A stretch of DNA of 62,742 nucleotides from a virus: IMG/VR virus record IMGVR_UViG_3300047379_000329, positions 1 to 62,742 of that record. One strand, written 5' to 3'. The notes below the pieces were generated by a model. That model had not been told where the DNA came from and ran no database searches. It saw only the letters and a list, made by a program, of their open reading frames with translations. Below, piece after piece: positions 15,094-24,676 of this stretch (within the stretch, counting starts at the first letter, position 1; each line of letters begins with the position of its first letter). The translations under genes were made by a program, and so were the position numbers.

Positions 15094-16395
15094 TTACAGA
15101 ATGTTTGACACTGCAAATTTTCTGTAGTACTGGTTAGTACCTGCTGATGCAAGTCCGTTTGCTGGTGTAGCACCGACAAATGGATTTGAAACCATACCAT
15201 ATCTAGTTTTGAAACCGATTTTTGGTTGGAATGTGTTCTCACCGACTGCACGAACCATTTGTAATGGAACGTATGGGCAGTAGAAAAGACCTGCGTCATA
15301 AGGGTTAGTACCTCTATAACCTACTGTTAAGTAGTCAACACCTGCATAAGGGTCAACATATACTTTAACTCTACCGTTTAATAAACCAGCAAAAGTATTA
15401 CCAGTATCATCTACGTTTAGGTTAGTTGAAAGAGCTGGAGCGTAATCTAATACACCTGCCATTGACAATGCACTTGCTACGTCTGAAGAACATAGGATAA
15501 AGTTACCTTTTCCTCTTCTTGTTTCTTTAGCAATTGTGTTTGATTCTCTTTCGATTTGGAATAATAAACCTTTGAATTTCTCAACAGACCATCTTCCGTT
15601 TGCATCTACATCTAAGTTGAATGTACCTGCAGAAGCAGTTGCTGATGCACCTGTTTTTGCTTGTACGTTTACTGTTCTAACAACTTCTCTGTTGATTTCT
15701 GCAAGAATTTCTGATGAAAGAATATTCGCAAGTTCTGACTCAGCGTCAAGACCGTGGATTGCTTTGAGGTCTTGTGCAAGTTCTAATGTGTATTCTGCTT
15801 TTAATGCTCTTGATTTTGCAGTAACAGTTGCTTTCTCTATTGAGAATGCCATCTGAGCAAAACCGTTTGATGCTTCAACATCACCTAATGCTTCTGCAGA
15901 TGCAGTAGTCATTCCGTTTCCAGTATGAGTTGCATAGTCAGAGTTAAAAGGGTCTGAGTTAGCCGTAGCTTGTAGTCCAGCAGTTACTGTTTGATTTTCT
16001 GATGAGTAACGTGATTCAACTTCGTTGATTCCCATTGCTTCAGTTTTATTTACAACAGATTCTGATGGATAGTCGTTATACCTTGCTTTCATTGCAAAGA
16101 TAAGTCCTGTCGGGCCAGTCATAGGTTGAACGCCACAAATGTCGTATGCAACGAGATTTGGCATAGCTCTTCTAACTAGGGATATTAAAATCGGGTCCCA
16201 GTTTGAAATTGAACTACCAGTAGCATTTAAAGGTGCTGCTTCCGCCAATTGAGCTCTGTCTTCGTTTAGAGCATTCTCTTGGTTTTCAAGGATAACAGCA
16301 GTAACAGCACGTTTGTAGTTGTCTTCGATTTTTGGTAAATCGGCGTGTTCTAGAATCGGTTGCCACTTTTCTTGTAAGTTTTCTGATAAAAACAT
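15094..16395 (-). CDS. gp23: Major capsid protein gp23
   Basis: A 433-aa HK97-fold capsid protein. LTGPTGLIFAMKARY-like sequence appears as GVQPMTGPTGLIFAMKARY after SLVRRAMPNLVAYDICG, the hallmark gp23 region. The C-terminus YYRKFAVSNIL is also typical. The N-terminal about 60 residues should be removed by the gp21 protease. It directly follows gp22, is followed by a strong terminator, and has AAGGAAATAAA before its ATG. Confidence 0.98.
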   Translation of the reverse strand: MFLSENLQEKWQPILEHADLPKIEDNYKRAVTAVILENQENALNEDRAQLAEAAPLNATGSSISNWDPILISLVRRAMPNLVAYDICGVQPMTGPTGLIFAMKARYNDYPSESVVNKTEAMGINEVESRYSSENQTVTAGLQATANSDPFNSDYATHTGNGMTTASAEALGDVEASNGFAQMAFSIEKATVTAKSRALKAEYTLELAQDLKAIHGLDAESELANILSSEILAEINREVVRTVNVQAKTGASATASAGTFNLDVDANGRWSVEKFKGLLFQIERESNTIAKETRRGKGNFILCSSDVASALSMAGVLDYAPALSTNLNVDDTGNTFAGLLNGRVKVYVDPYAGVDYLTVGYRGTNPYDAGLFYCPYVPLQMVRAVGENTFQPKIGFKTRYGMVSNPFVGATPANGLASAGTNQYYRKFAVSNIL

Positions 16396-16419
16396 TTTAT
16401 TTCCTTTATTAAGTAAGTC

Positions 16420-17766
16420 TTAACCTAATGGTTTTAACTTACTGATTGCTTGTGTATACTTTGCCATTGTAGGGTCTTTCTGAACTTCTGTAGATTCCTC
16501 TACTTTAAATTCTTCAGAACCTTCAACAACTAAAGTTTCTTCAACTACACTTTCACCTTCTGCAGGGAAGTATGCTTCTTTGATTTCAGAAATCTTCTCA
16601 GCGAAGTCTTCTGCATCTTTAAAGTCTACTCCTTCAGCAAGTGAAGATAGTTTCTCTTTTTGTGTTTCAGTCAAATCTTTCGATGCGTCTGAAACTACGT
16701 TATCTCTTTTGAGGGTGTCTAACTCTTCAGTGATGTCCATATTTCTATTTACTTCACCGTCAAGTTTTTGTTCCATCTCGTCAAGACGATTTGCAAGTTC
16801 ATCGATAACATCATACTTATCTTCAGGAACGTCAACATAATGTTCTACGAACAATGTTTTCAAACCTTCGATAAAGTTTTCTGTCATTTCTGACCTTAAA
16901 CCACGTTCTATAGCAAGTTCGTTTTCTTTCGTCCACTCTTCTGCACAATACGTTAAGTACTTATCAACTGCTTCCGATAGGTCACCTTTGACAGTCTCAA
17001 CTGTGGTTTTTAATTCTGCTTCATATTGAGCTTTCAATTCTTCAGATACTTCTTGTACCTTACTTGAAACTGCTGCTTTGAAGATTGTTTTTGCCTTTTC
17101 TGCATTTTCTTCAGAAAGGTCTAATGCTTCTGAAATTGCTGATAGGTCGTCATCTATTTCAATTTCAACAAGAGATGATTCTAATTCAGATGAAATTTCT
17201 TCAGAAACAGATTTCTCTTCTTCTTCTTGTTCACCTTCTTCGTCTTCTTTCTTCTTGTTTGCGTTCAGTTTACCATAAGTTTCTGTAACTTCTTCTTCAG
17301 TCATAGACTTCAAAGACTCTACTACTTTTCTAGCAACTTCTGCTTTTGTCAAACTTTCGTCAACTTCTTCTTCAGATATTGTTCCCAATATTGATTGGAT
17401 GTCTTCCTTAGTCATTTCCTTCATATTGTTGACGATAGCTTTGATTGATTCCATTTTTGAAGATTTGACTTCGTCTTTTTTAGACTCTTCTTCATCTTCT
17501 TTGATTGAATCTGCTTTTTCAGATTTACCAGCATTTTTCTTCTGAGCATCACCTTCGTTAGATGGTGCTGTTTCAGCTTTCTTTACTGATGCAACTGCTT
17601 TGTCAACAGGATTTTCTTCGGGTTTGACGACTTCAACTTTACCACTTCCAATTTCTGCGGCATCAGATGAACCTTGTTTGACTGGTTTTGAATCTCCTTT
17701 TTCAGCACCGTCATGAGGTTGTTTTACCTCTTCGATACTTTCTAGGTTGTTTTCTAAATCTGCCAT
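16420..17766 (-). CDS. gp22: Prohead core scaffold gp22
   Basis: A 448-aa, extremely acidic, Lys/Glu/Ser-rich helical protein lying between the gp21 protease and gp23, the gp22 position. T4 gp22 is 269 aa, so this one is much longer. The extra length is an N-terminal low-complexity half (about residues 1-190). Scaffold is degraded to peptides during head maturation. CAGGAG precedes the ATG and a TATAAATA box lies 40 nt upstream. Confidence 0.92.
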   Translation of the reverse strand: MADLENNLESIEEVKQPHDGAEKGDSKPVKQGSSDAAEIGSGKVEVVKPEENPVDKAVASVKKAETAPSNEGDAQKKNAGKSEKADSIKEDEEESKKDEVKSSKMESIKAIVNNMKEMTKEDIQSILGTISEEEVDESLTKAEVARKVVESLKSMTEEEVTETYGKLNANKKKEDEEGEQEEEEKSVSEEISSELESSLVEIEIDDDLSAISEALDLSEENAEKAKTIFKAAVSSKVQEVSEELKAQYEAELKTTVETVKGDLSEAVDKYLTYCAEEWTKENELAIERGLRSEMTENFIEGLKTLFVEHYVDVPEDKYDVIDELANRLDEMEQKLDGEVNRNMDITEELDTLKRDNVVSDASKDLTETQKEKLSSLAEGVDFKDAEDFAEKISEIKEAYFPAEGESVVEETLVVEGSEEFKVEESTEVQKDPTMAKYTQAISKLKPLG

Positions 17767-17806
17767 TTTTTTCTCCTGTTATTAGTTTCTAATGAACTAC
17801 TTAATT

Positions 17807-17814
17807 TATTTATA
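17807..17814 (-). promoter_or_regulatory. Late promoter TATAAATA for gp22-gp23
   Basis: Perfect TATAAATA 40 nt before the gp22 ATG, overlapping the 3' flank of gp21. A Shine-Dalgarno sequence follows it. It probably drives gp22 and gp23 together up to the terminator at 15041-15062. Confidence 0.75.
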
Positions 17815-17816
17815 TG

Positions 17817-18467
17817 TTATAGACTCTCAACGAACCTTTTCCATAGATTTAACTTGGTTTCTTCCAATTTATTTAGTTTTGCAGTTTTTAACTCGTTTTG
17901 CATCTGCTCAACTTGAACTGCAGTAAGTATACCATTCTGATATACCCATTCGACTCCTTCCATTATTCCTTCAACGAATGCTTCAGGTGCAGACGGGTCT
18001 GCAACTATATCACCTGCTGTTGCAAGTTGGAAATCACCTTTTACCATTTGTGCGCCACCTTTTTGTTCTAGTGAACCTAGACCTCTAGATGAAACACCAA
18101 GTTTTGCACCATCATTGATAAGTGCTTTAACTATTTCTCCATTAGGAGTACTTAATATTTTTGCTTTACCCACGTAATTTTTACCTTCGAGTGTAAGTGA
18201 TTCTATTAAGTGTGAAACTTTGTCTAAATTGATTGTTGGCCCTTCAGGATGTCCTAACTCACCAAATGCTCTTTGTTTTTCTACAAACTCTTTTGTATAT
18301 CGTTCAACTTCCTTTTCCATCACTTCCATAGGATAGATTCTACCATTCCTATTTTTGATGTCTGCTTGCATAAAGACCCCTTCTATGAAGTAGTCTTTAC
18401 CTTTACCGTCTTTTGATTCGGTGATGATTGGAGATATTGTCTCGTTAAATTCAGCTATTAATTTCAT
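17817..18467 (-). CDS. gp21: Prohead maturation protease gp21
   Basis: A 216-aa protease (T4 gp21: 212 aa). The catalytic His73 in FGELGHPEGP and Ser126/127 in GVSSRGLGSL are in the expected order, and EGVFMQADIKNRNGRIYP near the start is diagnostic. It cleaves scaffold and capsid proteins during prohead maturation. It overlaps the upstream 98-aa gene by 17 nt. Confidence 0.96.
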   Translation of the reverse strand: MKLIAEFNETISPIITESKDGKGKDYFIEGVFMQADIKNRNGRIYPMEVMEKEVERYTKEFVEKQRAFGELGHPEGPTINLDKVSHLIESLTLEGKNYVGKAKILSTPNGEIVKALINDGAKLGVSSRGLGSLEQKGGAQMVKGDFQLATAGDIVADPSAPEAFVEGIMEGVEWVYQNGILTAVQVEQMQNELKTAKLNKLEETKLNLWKRFVESL

Positions 18468-18747
18468 TTATAATGTCCTCTAATTTTACTTCTTGCATAT
18501 CGGATGATGACATAATAGATTTTATCTGTTTCATCTCCTTCTCTGCACCTTTTAAGTCTTTGTAAGGTTTCTCACTGAATAAATTACCATCTATATACAC
18601 ATTAACCTTACCTTTGTTATCAGTGTATACTATTTCAACTTTCGATGAACCAACTTTAGTAACATCTCTCTTCAACTCTTTCTCTCCACGAGGAAGTTTA
18701 AACTTTGCCTCGTTTAGTTCGATTTGCATTGAAGAAAAACTTTTCAT
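18451..18747 (-). CDS. Small prohead-region protein in gp68 position (98 aa)
   Basis: The ATG at 18747 (MKSFSSMQIELNEAKFKLP) overlaps the TAA of the 58-aa gene (TAATG), so I prefer it to an upstream in-frame ATG. A beta-rich region VEIVYTDNKGKVNVYIDGN is followed by a helical, acidic end. It lies exactly where T4 has gene 68, between gp20/67 and gp21. The assignment as a prohead core protein rests on position only. Confidence 0.75.
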   Translation of the reverse strand: MKSFSSMQIELNEAKFKLPRGEKELKRDVTKVGSSKVEIVYTDNKGKVNVYIDGNLFSEKPYKDLKGAEKEMKQIKSIMSSSDMQEVKLEDIINEINS

Positions 18748-18923
18748 TACATTCCTTGTGTTTCTGCTGATTGATTCATCCAATCAACTTGTAGTTCTAC
18801 TCTTTTCATGTCCACGGTCTCTGCTGCTTTCTGCTTGATACCTTGGTCTATTAGTTCCTTTGCATCAGAAAGACTACCTTTTTCTATGGTGTCAACTATC
18901 TGTTTTGCTATTTCACTACTCAT
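18747..18923 (-). CDS. Small helical protein in gp67 position (58 aa)
   Basis: A 58-aa frame starting MSSEIAKQIVDTIEKGSLSD, behind GGAG and right after the portal gene. The sequence is helical and charged, ending in QVDWMNQSAETQGM. Position and size fit T4 gp67, a prohead core and shape-determining protein, although similarity is not visible to me. A TATAAATA box directly abuts its ATG. Confidence 0.72.
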   Translation of the reverse strand: MSSEIAKQIVDTIEKGSLSDAKELIDQGIKQKAAETVDMKRVELQVDWMNQSAETQGM

Positions 18924-18931
18924 TATTTATA
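18924..18931 (-). promoter_or_regulatory. TATAAATA box abutting ATG of the gp67-like gene
   Basis: Perfect TATAAATA immediately before the ATG at 18923. Transcription from it would start inside the 58-aa frame, so if used it serves the 98-aa gene and gp21. Confidence 0.4.
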
Positions 18932-18935
18932 TCTC

Positions 18936-20465
18936 CTAATATGATGAAAAACCGTCATCGTCTTGGTCTGGCATTGTTTCCTTTTCAGTTTTTATCTGCT
19001 GGTCAAGAAGTTCAATGTCCTCTTCTGTTTGTCTAAGTATATACTTTCTTACATATTCATGTGAGAAGTATTGACCGACATACTCTGATGCACCTTGTAA
19101 TGCATCTAATCTTTCTTTAAAAATCTCTTGTTCTTTTAATTCTGTAAAGTGATTATCTGCAGTAAAGTCGTATTGGATAAAGTCTTTAAACTTATCAAAT
19201 TCTTCTTGACTTACTATCTCTTTAAGAATAACTTGAGTTCTTAAAATGTCTGTAAATGTTCTAGCAAACTTCTTCTGAAGTCTGTTAGTGAACTTATTAA
19301 ATTTAAGTTCGTCTCTACTAATCTCTGAAGAACGACCCATGTTAAACCCATTGTCGGACTCCATTCTTGACGAAGGAACATTCAGTGATTGATATAGTTT
19401 CTTCTTGAAGTATTCTATATCATCTATTTCTGAAAGATTCTGTCCGCCAGGCAGTGTAGTAATCTCTGTTCCTCTACCACCCTCTCTTCTCGGCAACCAA
19501 AAGTCTTCTAACATACTCATATGTTTTCTATCGTCTTTTATCTCACCAGTATCTGCATTGTAAATAAGTTTATTTCTATACTTATTCATAGTCTCTGCAA
19601 GGTACTGTTCTGCCTTTGCTTTTGGAAGGTTTCCTACATCAATGTAGAAAATTCTTCTTTCGGGAGCTCTTGATAATCTATAAATTACAAGTGCATCTTC
19701 CATCATTGATAACTGATTTGAAGTTTTCAATGCTTTATGCAGATACCCGATAACTGCATTTTTGTTGTAGTCTAAAAGACCCGAAGTAGTGTAACATACT
19801 GCTTCAGGTGCAATTTTAAGTGTAGAACCTTCTACAGCACTACTCTTGTCGAATCCTTTATCGTTGAAGACATAAAATTCTTCAATAGACTTGATTCTTT
19901 TAATTCCGTCTGAACCCTTTTCTTCTTCTACGTTTCTAACTTTCTTAATTTTAAGAGGGTCTACGTTTCGTAAATCCACAAGACCCAGTTTCGGTCTTTT
20001 AGTGTCAACGACTTTATGGAAGTATATTCTTCCATCAACGTACCATTTTCTGAATAATTCATGAGAGTTCTGATTGAACTTCATTAGAGATAGGATATGA
20101 CTAAATTCGTCTTGCATCTTTTTCTTGATGCTGTCTGAGAGTTTGACATCTCTTAAGTCAAGTGTAACTATCCTATCAGCACTATCCGATGTGATACACT
20201 CATTTATAATGTCTTCTATAGCTGCATCACATTCAGGCACTAGGGATGTTTCTCTGTATCTACGAATGAGTTCAACCTCATTCTTAATACCACCATCCAT
20301 ATCAACATAGGCACCATAAGCACCTCCTGCAATATACCCTGCTTGTTGTGCAATGACGGGTGTTCCGTCATCGTCTACAGGTGGAACAAAAGACTGTCCT
20401 TGTTTAACAGTCGTTGCTCTTAACTCGTCTTTCTTACGAGATATTTCAAATCCAAATATTTCCAT
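18936..20465 (-). CDS. gp20: Portal protein gp20
   Basis: A 509-aa portal (T4: 524 aa). Typical stretches are AIEDIINECI, WYVDGRIYFHKVVD, DALVIYRLSRAPERRIFYID, and YQSLNVPSSRM. It forms the dodecameric vertex for DNA packaging and neck attachment. A TATAAATA box ends exactly 5 nt before the ATG and there is no well-spaced Shine-Dalgarno sequence, so translation may be leaderless. Confidence 0.98.
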   Translation of the reverse strand: MEIFGFEISRKKDELRATTVKQGQSFVPPVDDDGTPVIAQQAGYIAGGAYGAYVDMDGGIKNEVELIRRYRETSLVPECDAAIEDIINECITSDSADRIVTLDLRDVKLSDSIKKKMQDEFSHILSLMKFNQNSHELFRKWYVDGRIYFHKVVDTKRPKLGLVDLRNVDPLKIKKVRNVEEEKGSDGIKRIKSIEEFYVFNDKGFDKSSAVEGSTLKIAPEAVCYTTSGLLDYNKNAVIGYLHKALKTSNQLSMMEDALVIYRLSRAPERRIFYIDVGNLPKAKAEQYLAETMNKYRNKLIYNADTGEIKDDRKHMSMLEDFWLPRREGGRGTEITTLPGGQNLSEIDDIEYFKKKLYQSLNVPSSRMESDNGFNMGRSSEISRDELKFNKFTNRLQKKFARTFTDILRTQVILKEIVSQEEFDKFKDFIQYDFTADNHFTELKEQEIFKERLDALQGASEYVGQYFSHEYVRKYILRQTEEDIELLDQQIKTEKETMPDQDDDGFSSY

Positions 20466-20470
20466 ACTAT

Positions 20471-20478
20471 TATTTATA
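20471..20478 (-). promoter_or_regulatory. Late promoter TATAAATA, 5 nt before gp20 ATG
   Basis: Perfect box separated from the ATG by ATAGT. It is partly embedded in an inverted repeat: ATAACAC (20476-20482) pairs with GTGTTAT (20491-20497). Confidence 0.72.
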
Positions 20479-20514
20479 ACACCTTCGTGAGTGTTATTTT
20501 CACTTTAATTCTAC

Positions 20515-21012
20515 TTAAACGACTCTTTCCCAGTGAGAATATGAGAATGTTGTTTCAAATTCTTCCAAAGCATCACCGTTTTCATAAGATAAATCGATTG
20601 TACCGATTGAATTTGGGAACATATTAAAGAACTCATATCTCGCAAGGACTGAATCATCTTTACCTAACTGTTCTACGAATGCACGAGAAATTAAGTAATC
20701 AGTTGAAGTTGCACCATCAGAAGTTCCAAATCCTTGGATTTCTTCTTGCCATGCTTCTAAAGCAGTTCTTGCAGAGAACTCATTATCGTTTATAACAGTG
20801 ATACTCCAATCTTCAAAAGTTCTATCACCTGCAAGTTTAAGTACTTGACCTCTGAACGGGACTTCTACTGGAGTGATTGTAGCAGCAGGTATACTTGTTG
20901 CTTTACACAAAAACTCTATCTTGTTTCCTGTTCTAGGAACAAACACCCTAAATCTGTTAGCTCTTGGGCCACCTCCGATTAATTGTGCTTTAAATTGGTC
21001 TATTGTTGCCAT
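20515..21012 (-). CDS. gp19: Tail tube protein gp19
   Basis: A 165-aa tube subunit (T4: 163 aa). FRVFVPRTGNKIEFLCKAT, VPFRGQVLKLAGDRTFEDW and the end FETTFSYSHWERV are characteristic. It forms the inner tail tube inside the gp18 sheath. It follows gp18 after 13 nt with its own ribosome-binding site. Confidence 0.97.
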   Translation of the reverse strand: MATIDQFKAQLIGGGPRANRFRVFVPRTGNKIEFLCKATSIPAATITPVEVPFRGQVLKLAGDRTFEDWSITVINDNEFSARTALEAWQEEIQGFGTSDGATSTDYLISRAFVEQLGKDDSVLARYEFFNMFPNSIGTIDLSYENGDALEEFETTFSYSHWERVV

Positions 21013-21025
21013 GTTTTATTTCTCC

Positions 21026-23014
21026 TTAAACTGCACTATATATTTCTTCAAACTCAACACCACTTCTAGCAGCAATAAAGTTTAAAGTTATGAAGTTAAT
21101 AGATTTTGCAGGTTTTACGAAGATTGAACATACAAACTCATTTCTGTCTATAACAGTGTCTGTATTGTTTGTTTCATCACAAATAACTGAATAATCTACT
21201 AATCCTCTTCTGTTTTTAACATCTCTTAAGAAAGGTTCTACTGCAGCTCTAAATTGAGCACGAGTAAATGCATCGTTAAATTCAAACAACTGAGCTTTAG
21301 CTGCAGTTGCAATTGCTTTCTCTAATACTATGAATAACCTTCTTACATTAATTCTATCAAATGCACTAGGTGTTGTTAATGCAGTCTTATCTCCATATAA
21401 CAATGTACCTTGGCCTGGGAATGTGACTACAGGGTTAACTCTTGCACGATATAAATCGTCTCTTGAACCTTGTTTTGGATTGAATGCAAGTTTAGTTATA
21501 CCTAAGTATTGACCTCTTGAGAACCCAGCAGGAGATACCCATGCATCTCTTAATAGGTCTGACCTTGCCATAATACCTGCAGTGTGTCCGTTTGCAGGAA
21601 TCCATCTGTATGTGTCATGGAATCTATCGTATTGATATACCCATGTTGAATCGATAACTGCATAAGAACTTGATGTTGCTGTATTTGCAGTTGTGATTAC
21701 ATTACTTGATTGTGTTTCTTCTGATGAAACACCCACGACATCTGCATATCTTGGTGAACATATTGCCATACAGTCCTTTCTTGTTTCACAAAGAAGGATT
21801 GCTTGGTTTGTTAATGTTGTCCAGTCTGCAAGAATGTCTTGTTGAACACCACTTCCGTTATCAGTTCTTGTTGAACCTACTAATAACATTGAGAAGTCGA
21901 TAGTTTCTGCATCACCGAAGTGAGTTGACCATGCACCATGTTTCTCACCTGCAGTAGATATTCTACCATCTGCACCACCACTTAATGATGATGAGAAAGG
22001 TGTTGATGGGCCAGTAAATACATTACTTACTGATTGTGCAAGTGTTCTACTTTCTGATACTGTTAGGTCTGTTGCAGTGTTATGTCCACTCCAATATACC
22101 CATGATGAACTATTTGATACTACATCTTTATAGTATAATGAACCACCTTGTGCATCTTTAGCATCTGATGCAAGTGATACAAAACCATATGATTCTAAAA
22201 CTGTTCCTGATGCACCTGAAATTGCACCATCTTCGTCAATAACTACAATGTGTAGTTCGTCTGCACCTGCACCTGCAAGTGTAGCACCTGAAGATGTGCC
22301 TGGTGCTTTACTGAATAATGCATAGTGTTCCCAATATCTTGATACTTGAACACCAGTTGCAACATCAACTGTTAAACCAGTTCCAGCAGGTTGTCCTACT
22401 GCTTCTACTGTTAAATCGTTTGAATTGATTGCAGTAATTTTATATTCTGTGTTGTGTCCTGCAAATCTGATTATATCTCCAACGATGAATACTGCACCAC
22501 TTACTACGGAAATAACAGTTTGTCCTGTTCCTTCGTTTCCGTCTACTGTAGTTACGTTATCGTTGTAGTATGCGTCTGCACTAGCACATGATGATACTTT
22601 TAATGAGTTACCTAGTGAGCCTGGGTTTCTTGCTATCCACTGTCCTGCAGTTCCTGCTTGTCCACCACTCTTATAAGTGTTTACATAGTCATCGTTGTTT
22701 TTTAGTAATGAAGAGGCATTTCCACTTGCATTTGCACTGAAAAGACCGTTTGTGTTTACCCTAACGATTCTTAAAGAAGAACCATATTTAAGGAAGGATT
22801 CTGCTGTGTAGAAGTCTTCAGCTCCTGCAACTGAATTTGCTGGTGAAGAAAAATTGTCTACCAAACCCTTTGCATCTGAAACTGTTACAACTTCATCAAC
22901 AGGGCCCCAATTAAATGAACCTGCAAATGCACCAGTTGTACTGGATACTGCTGGAACAACATTTGTCAAATCTATTTCTGAGATTTGAACGCCTGGTGAT
23001 ACTTGAAATGTCAT
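21026..23014 (-). CDS. gp18: Tail sheath protein gp18
   Basis: A 662-aa contractile sheath subunit (T4: 659 aa). The N-terminus SPGVQISEIDLTNVVPAVSSTTGAF is of the classic sheath type. The C-terminal core NVRRLFIVLEKAI and FVKPAKSINFITLNF is conserved. The middle (about 130-330) is the surface-exposed variable insertion. A TATAAATA box lies 43 nt upstream and CAGGAG precedes the ATG. Confidence 0.98.
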   Translation of the reverse strand: MTFQVSPGVQISEIDLTNVVPAVSSTTGAFAGSFNWGPVDEVVTVSDAKGLVDNFSSPANSVAGAEDFYTAESFLKYGSSLRIVRVNTNGLFSANASGNASSLLKNNDDYVNTYKSGGQAGTAGQWIARNPGSLGNSLKVSSCASADAYYNDNVTTVDGNEGTGQTVISVVSGAVFIVGDIIRFAGHNTEYKITAINSNDLTVEAVGQPAGTGLTVDVATGVQVSRYWEHYALFSKAPGTSSGATLAGAGADELHIVVIDEDGAISGASGTVLESYGFVSLASDAKDAQGGSLYYKDVVSNSSSWVYWSGHNTATDLTVSESRTLAQSVSNVFTGPSTPFSSSLSGGADGRISTAGEKHGAWSTHFGDAETIDFSMLLVGSTRTDNGSGVQQDILADWTTLTNQAILLCETRKDCMAICSPRYADVVGVSSEETQSSNVITTANTATSSSYAVIDSTWVYQYDRFHDTYRWIPANGHTAGIMARSDLLRDAWVSPAGFSRGQYLGITKLAFNPKQGSRDDLYRARVNPVVTFPGQGTLLYGDKTALTTPSAFDRINVRRLFIVLEKAIATAAKAQLFEFNDAFTRAQFRAAVEPFLRDVKNRRGLVDYSVICDETNNTDTVIDRNEFVCSIFVKPAKSINFITLNFIAARSGVEFEEIYSAV

Positions 23015-23057
23015 ACTCTTTTACTCCTGTTAATGTAAAAAGTGTTGTTTACTGTTT

Positions 23058-23065
23058 TATTTATA
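23058..23065 (-). promoter_or_regulatory. Late promoter TATAAATA for gp18-gp19
   Basis: Perfect box 43 nt before the gp18 ATG, in the gap after the gp17 stop, followed by a normal leader with a Shine-Dalgarno sequence. Confidence 0.78.
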
Positions 23066-23095
23066 ACAAATAAAAACCCACCAACACATGATTTT

Positions 23096-24676
23096 TTACG
23101 ATTGAAACCACCTATCTCCTTCTTTATCTACAAATGATACTTCTTCTGCAGGGGTTGAACCAAAAACACCTGCTGGTAATAGGTCTTCTTCAATCATTTT
23201 TTGTTGTTCTGAATACAACAAGTCTTTAACTTGTGAATCCGTTAAATGATAGAAAAATTCTGTTGTTACAAACCATGCAAATAATACACAATTCATAACC
23301 ATGTCATCATGATATCCCTTTGCAGCTTCATAAGAATTACCTTTGTTAACAAATGTTAGTAATTCAGTTATAGTTGCACGGTCAATTAATTCTAATCTAT
23401 TTTCTTCTAATAATTCTTTTAGTGTTGAACAACCAATCCTTTTGATTTTTCTGTTCATTGTTACACCGATATCTTCTTGTTTTGTCATCCCTTGCACAAA
23501 AACATTAGGATATTCTATATCATAGTGTAATTGAGTTGCAACTGTACCACCTTCTGCATTGTTCTCTACTATCACTAATGCTTCGTTGTATGGTTTTACA
23601 TACTTACTTATCATGTCGGGAAGTAACATAGGTGAGAGCATATTGTCTCTAAATGTTGCAACTTGTTTAAATGGTTGACTACTCACATCGAAAATACTAA
23701 ATGTTGAATAATCTATTCCTCTACCCTTAGAAACATCAACTGTACATACATATGAATGCCCTTCTTTGGGTCTTTCGTATATATTTATATTATCTCTATT
23801 CCAATCAGGGTCTACACTCCTTAGTCCTAGTAAAACATTACTGTTTATGAGGGTATTACCAGTTCCCAAGAATGAGTTACCATACTCCTGTTCGAACTGA
23901 GTTTCGGATGTGTTTGCAATGGTCTGTTTCTTCCACTCTTCATCTCTGCCTGGCACATCAAACCAGTTGATAAGAAAGTTTTTGTATTCAGATTGTTCCT
24001 GTACTGCACTCTCATATATCTTATAGAACATATTACCAACACCATTTGCAGTAGATGTAATAATAACCTTTGAATTTTTACCCGAGGTAACAACAGGATA
24101 GGTAGATGTATAGAACTCTTCTGCATTTTCTACGAACGCAAACTCATCAAGATACAAGAGGTTTATAGATAATCCACGAATAGAACTCGAAGATGTTGCA
24201 GCTGCAACGACCTTAGAATCATTTGCAAATTCTATATTACCTTTGTTAAGAATCTTTACGCCTGGCTGTAAAAAGAATGGAACACTCTCTAACATGGTAA
24301 CAATACGAGATATCATTTCCCTTGCAATTGCACCTTTGTTTGCAAGTACAGCGACAGTTACTTCGGGGTGAAATAGTAGATACCATAATAGATATGCACA
24401 TGATGTGATTGACTTACCACTCTGACGTGATGCAAGAACTACATTGAACCTATTTCTATCATAGTGTTCTATCAGATTTCCTTGATATCCACGAAGTTTA
24501 AATTTGACAAGACCCTCGTCTAATGATATAATTTGACAATAATTTTCTATAAAATGAACGGGTTCTTTAGAACACTTCAAGTATTCTTTAAACTCTTCTT
24601 CAGTGTATTGAGATTCAATACCTGCTCTTTTGATGAGATTGTTACCTAAGTAACCCTCATTTGTAGGTTTAACCAT
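23096..24676 (-). CDS. gp17: Terminase large subunit gp17
   Basis: A 526-aa packaging motor. The ATPase has Walker A SRQSGKS (83-89) and Walker B LLYLDE (173-178) followed by FAF. The C-terminal RNase H-like nuclease begins near TVDVSKGRGIDYS, with an Asp for metal binding. The length is shorter than T4 gp17 (610 aa), as usual for marine relatives. It is coupled to gp16 by a one-base overlap. Confidence 0.98.
   Translation of the reverse strand: MVKPTNEGYLGNNLIKRAGIESQYTEEEFKEYLKCSKEPVHFIENYCQIISLDEGLVKFKLRGYQGNLIEHYDRNRFNVVLASRQSGKSITSCAYLLWYLLFHPEVTVAVLANKGAIAREMISRIVTMLESVPFFLQPGVKILNKGNIEFANDSKVVAAATSSSSIRGLSINLLYLDEFAFVENAEEFYTSTYPVVTSGKNSKVIITSTANGVGNMFYKIYESAVQEQSEYKNFLINWFDVPGRDEEWKKQTIANTSETQFEQEYGNSFLGTGNTLINSNVLLGLRSVDPDWNRDNINIYERPKEGHSYVCTVDVSKGRGIDYSTFSIFDVSSQPFKQVATFRDNMLSPMLLPDMISKYVKPYNEALVIVENNAEGGTVATQLHYDIEYPNVFVQGMTKQEDIGVTMNRKIKRIGCSTLKELLEENRLELIDRATITELLTFVNKGNSYEAAKGYHDDMVMNCVLFAWFVTTEFFYHLTDSQVKDLLYSEQQKMIEEDLLPAGVFGSTPAEEVSFVDKEGDRWFQS

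Noticed and set aside
14880-15299. 139-aa minus-strand frame covering the gp23 end and the ncRNA
   Set aside because: It is out of frame with gp23, crosses a strong terminator and has no recognisable sequence.
23782-23789. TATAAATA inside gp17
   Set aside because: It lies deep in coding sequence with no gene start within several hundred bases downstream.
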